Below, one piece after another: positions 29,504 through 31,473 of a DNA stretch of 31,473 nucleotides. How positions within the stretch are numbered: the stretch's first letter is position 1; the number at the start of each line of letters is the position of its first letter. The notes under the pieces are model-generated. The model saw only the letters and a list, made by a program, of their open reading frames with translations. It was not told where the DNA came from and did not search any database. Both the position numbers and the translations under genes were made by a program. The DNA comes from Bog-473 sp035534235. GTDB taxonomy: Bacteria > Actinomycetota > Acidimicrobiia > Acidimicrobiales > RAAP-2. Location of the stretch: the NCBI GenBank assembly GCA_035534235.1, contig DATLSH010000037.1, positions 1 through 31,473 of the forward strand, read 5' to 3'.

Positions 29504-31473
29504 TTGACTGTCCTGGACACCGGTACCCTTCGTGCGATTCCGGAGCTCCTCCGCGTCGATCCGGCGCTTGCCGTGCTGTTGGGTTCAGCCGATTCGCGAA
29601 TGGCTGTGCCTGAGGCTGCACAAGCCGTGGTGGTTGCCGCCCTGGCCAACTTCACAGAGCGATCGCCGATTGTCGTAGTCACGCCGACCGCAGTTGACGC
29701 CGAACGTCTGGCCGATGACCTGACCTGCCTGACCGGAGTGCCTGGCGACTCCAATCAAGACGCAAGTGACGTGGCAGGAGCCCTGAAAGGGTCGGTGGCG
29801 GTGCTGCCGCCTTGGGAGACCCTGCCGTTCGAGCGGGTGAGTCCCGAGGTCGAGACGATGGGGCACCGACTGGCCGTTCTTTGGAGCCTGGGCGGCGAGG
29901 ACAGCGTGGACCAAATACCCCAGGGTCCCAGGGTGATCGTGGCGCCCATCCGAGCCATGTTGCAGCGCCTGGCCAGCGGGCAGGTGGCGGCACCCATCTG
30001 CGTACGCAAGGGGAAAGTTGTCAACCAAGAAGATCTGATCACGCAGCTGGTGGCGATCGGCTACCGCCGTGAGCACCAGGTCGAGCACCGCGGGGAGATC
30101 GCAGTACGTGGCGGGATCGTCGACGTCTTCCCGTCGACATCAGATGTCCCCGTCCGCATCGATCTGTGGGGTGATGAGGTAGATCGGCTGACGGAGTTCT
30201 CCGTGAACGACCAACGTTCGTCGCACGAGGTCGGTGCGGCAATGTTCTTCGGCTGCCGAGAGCTCCAGCCCGACAAAGAAGTCCGTGCAGCCGCCGAGGC
30301 ACTGTCGACGACCCAACCTTGGGGAGAATCACAATGGCAGCGCCTGGCCCGGGGCGAGCACTTCGACGGGATGGAGTCCTGGTTGCCCTTCATCATTTCC
30401 CGAGAGATCCTGCTGCCTGATCTGCTCCCATCACGTGCCCAGGTCGTATTGTGCGAGCCTCGGAGAATTCGGGACCGGGCAGTCCAGCTGCTCGAGGAGG
30501 AGGAGGCGCTGGCCGAGACCCTGGCCTCGACCTGGGGTGCAAGTGGGCAGTCGAAGGTGGCTTTCCCCCGACTCCACCTGCCCTTCGATCGGTTGCTCCA
30601 GGAGTGCGCGGCAGGAGTCATATCCATGCCGACCGTGCCCGACAGCCATTCGGCCATGGCGATGCCTGTTCGTGGATTCAACCCGGTCGCCGGCGATCCG
30701 AGTCGGCTTGCCGGTCAAGTGACCGAGCTGGTCGAGAGCCGATACTCGGTCACCCTGTGTGCCGCGACCCCTCCGGGGGCTGTGAACCTCTCTGCTGCCT
30801 TGGCCCAAGAGGGCGTGCACGCTCCCGTGCTTGGGGCGGCCAGTGCCGACGCTGGCGCGGCCGTCGTGGTGGCATCGATCAACACCGGATTCATCCTCCC
30901 CGGTTGCAGGGTGGCGGTGCTTTCGGAGACAGATGTGACCGGCCGGCGCGTGCCCCATCGGCGGGCCCGTCCGCGGGCGCGCTCGACTGACGGCTTCTTC
31001 GACGATCTCGCTGTAGGGAGCTTTGTCGTGCACCGGCAGCATGGCGTAGCAAGGTTTGAGGGCGTCACGTCACGGACCATGGGGGGAACGACCCGGGACT
31101 ACCTGATTCTGCAGTATCGAGGTAGTGACCGGCTCTATCTTCCGGTGGACCAAATTGAGGCGATCACTGCGTACAGCGGTGGGGAGGCCCCGACGCTCTC
31201 AAAGATGGGTGGCGCGGATTGGCAGCGCACACGGGCCAAGGCACGGCAGGCGGCCGGCGAGGTGGCCGAAGAACTGGTTCGCCTCTACCGCCGCCGTCTG
31301 TCCGTCGATGGCTTCGCGTTCGGCCCCGATACTCCATGGCAGGCGGAGATGGAGGCAGCGTTCGGGTTCGTGGAAACCGACGATCAGTTGAAGGCGATCG
31401 CCGACGTCAAAGCCGACATGGAGCAACCGCGGCCCATGGACCGCCTCATCTGTGGTGACGTCGGCTTCGGCAA
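29504..31473 (+). CDS. mfd: Transcription-repair coupling factor Mfd, partial
   Basis: Mfd displaces RNA polymerase stalled at DNA lesions and recruits UvrA. The gene runs off the right edge after 656 codons. Seen: the UvrB-like N-terminal part (LPPWETLPFERVSPEVETMGHRLAVL, RREHQVEHRGEIAVRGGIVDVFP), the polymerase-interacting CarD-like domain (VGSFVVHRQHGVARFEGV, LYLPVDQIEAI), and the start of the helicase domain. The window ends in the Walker A motif at ICGDVGFG. TTG 29504 is the only standard start in the open frame (from 29405) upstream of the conserved sequence. It lacks a clear Shine-Dalgarno and overlaps the stop of a tiny upstream frame. Confidence 0.93.
   Translation, partial: MTVLDTGTLRAIPELLRVDPALAVLLGSADSRMAVPEAAQAVVVAALANFTERSPIVVVTPTAVDAERLADDLTCLTGVPGDSNQDASDVAGALKGSVAVLPPWETLPFERVSPEVETMGHRLAVLWSLGGEDSVDQIPQGPRVIVAPIRAMLQRLASGQVAAPICVRKGKVVNQEDLITQLVAIGYRREHQVEHRGEIAVRGGIVDVFPSTSDVPVRIDLWGDEVDRLTEFSVNDQRSSHEVGAAMFFGCRELQPDKEVRAAAEALSTTQPWGESQWQRLARGEHFDGMESWLPFIISREILLPDLLPSRAQVVLCEPRRIRDRAVQLLEEEEALAETLASTWGASGQSKVAFPRLHLPFDRLLQECAAGVISMPTVPDSHSAMAMPVRGFNPVAGDPSRLAGQVTELVESRYSVTLCAATPPGAVNLSAALAQEGVHAPVLGAASADAGAAVVVASINTGFILPGCRVAVLSETDVTGRRVPHRRARPRARSTDGFFDDLAVGSFVVHRQHGVARFEGVTSRTMGGTTRDYLILQYRGSDRLYLPVDQIEAITAYSGGEAPTLSKMGGADWQRTRAKARQAAGEVAEELVRLYRRRLSVDGFAFGPDTPWQAEMEAAFGFVETDDQLKAIADVKADMEQPRPMDRLICGDVGFG

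Overview
The window looks like chromosomal DNA of a high-GC actinomycete, most likely of the Acidimicrobiia (inference). The reasons are the strong G/C bias, the gene orders metG-tatD-(cell-wall gene)-rsmA-ispE and glmU-prs-rplY-pth...mfd, an MprAB-type two-component pair, hidden genes for the tiny actinobacterial ribosomal proteins bL37 and bS22, and a secreted protein made of the GYWLVASDGGIF-type repeats common in that class.

Layout. 1-8158: a GDT1-family transporter (cut by the left edge) and pepN on the minus strand; divergent pfkB (adenosine-kinase-like) and ychF; a minus-strand run of an unknown 198-aa protein, an SCO1-like lipoprotein and a COG4315-type lipoprotein; a GDPD-family phosphodiesterase. 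8298-10361: a large secreted protein built from two unrelated tandem repeats. 10413-16655: bL37 divergent from a DUF192-rsmI-metG-tatD run, then, behind a 277-base regulatory gap, a DPBB (RlpA-like) secreted protein-rsmA-ispE operon with overlapping stops and starts. 16668-17239: a MazEF-type toxin-antitoxin pair whose operator covers the -10 box and the start codon. 17246-19431: bS22 and an MprAB-like two-component system. 19509-19581: tRNA-Gln(TTG). 19592-20809: a small membrane protein and an alpha/beta hydrolase. 20873-24378: glmU (lacking its acetyltransferase half), prs, rplY, pth (apparently with a CTG start). 24379-29503: a lower-GC block with a GT2-methyltransferase fusion and two paralogous GT-C-like membrane proteins, sitting between pth and mfd. 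29504-end: mfd, cut by the right edge inside its Walker A motif.

How the parts fit. Most of the window is housekeeping: translation and ribosome maturation (ychF, rsmI, rsmA, metG, pth, bL25, bL37, bS22, tRNA-Gln), cell-wall and isoprenoid precursors (glmU, ispE, DPBB protein), nucleotide supply (prs, pfkB) and transcription-coupled repair (mfd). The accessory parts are the repeat protein, the toxin-antitoxin pair and the surface-glycan block.

The most general unexplained pattern is in the promoters. About a dozen start codons have no Shine-Dalgarno sequence but lie 6-10 bases, most often exactly 7, downstream of a TANNNT hexamer. This is the signature expected for leaderless mRNAs, and it was used to choose several starts. 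The most distinctive regulatory region is 14218-14494, with three TGACCTG copies exactly 42 bp apart followed by an inverted repeat touching a -35 box.
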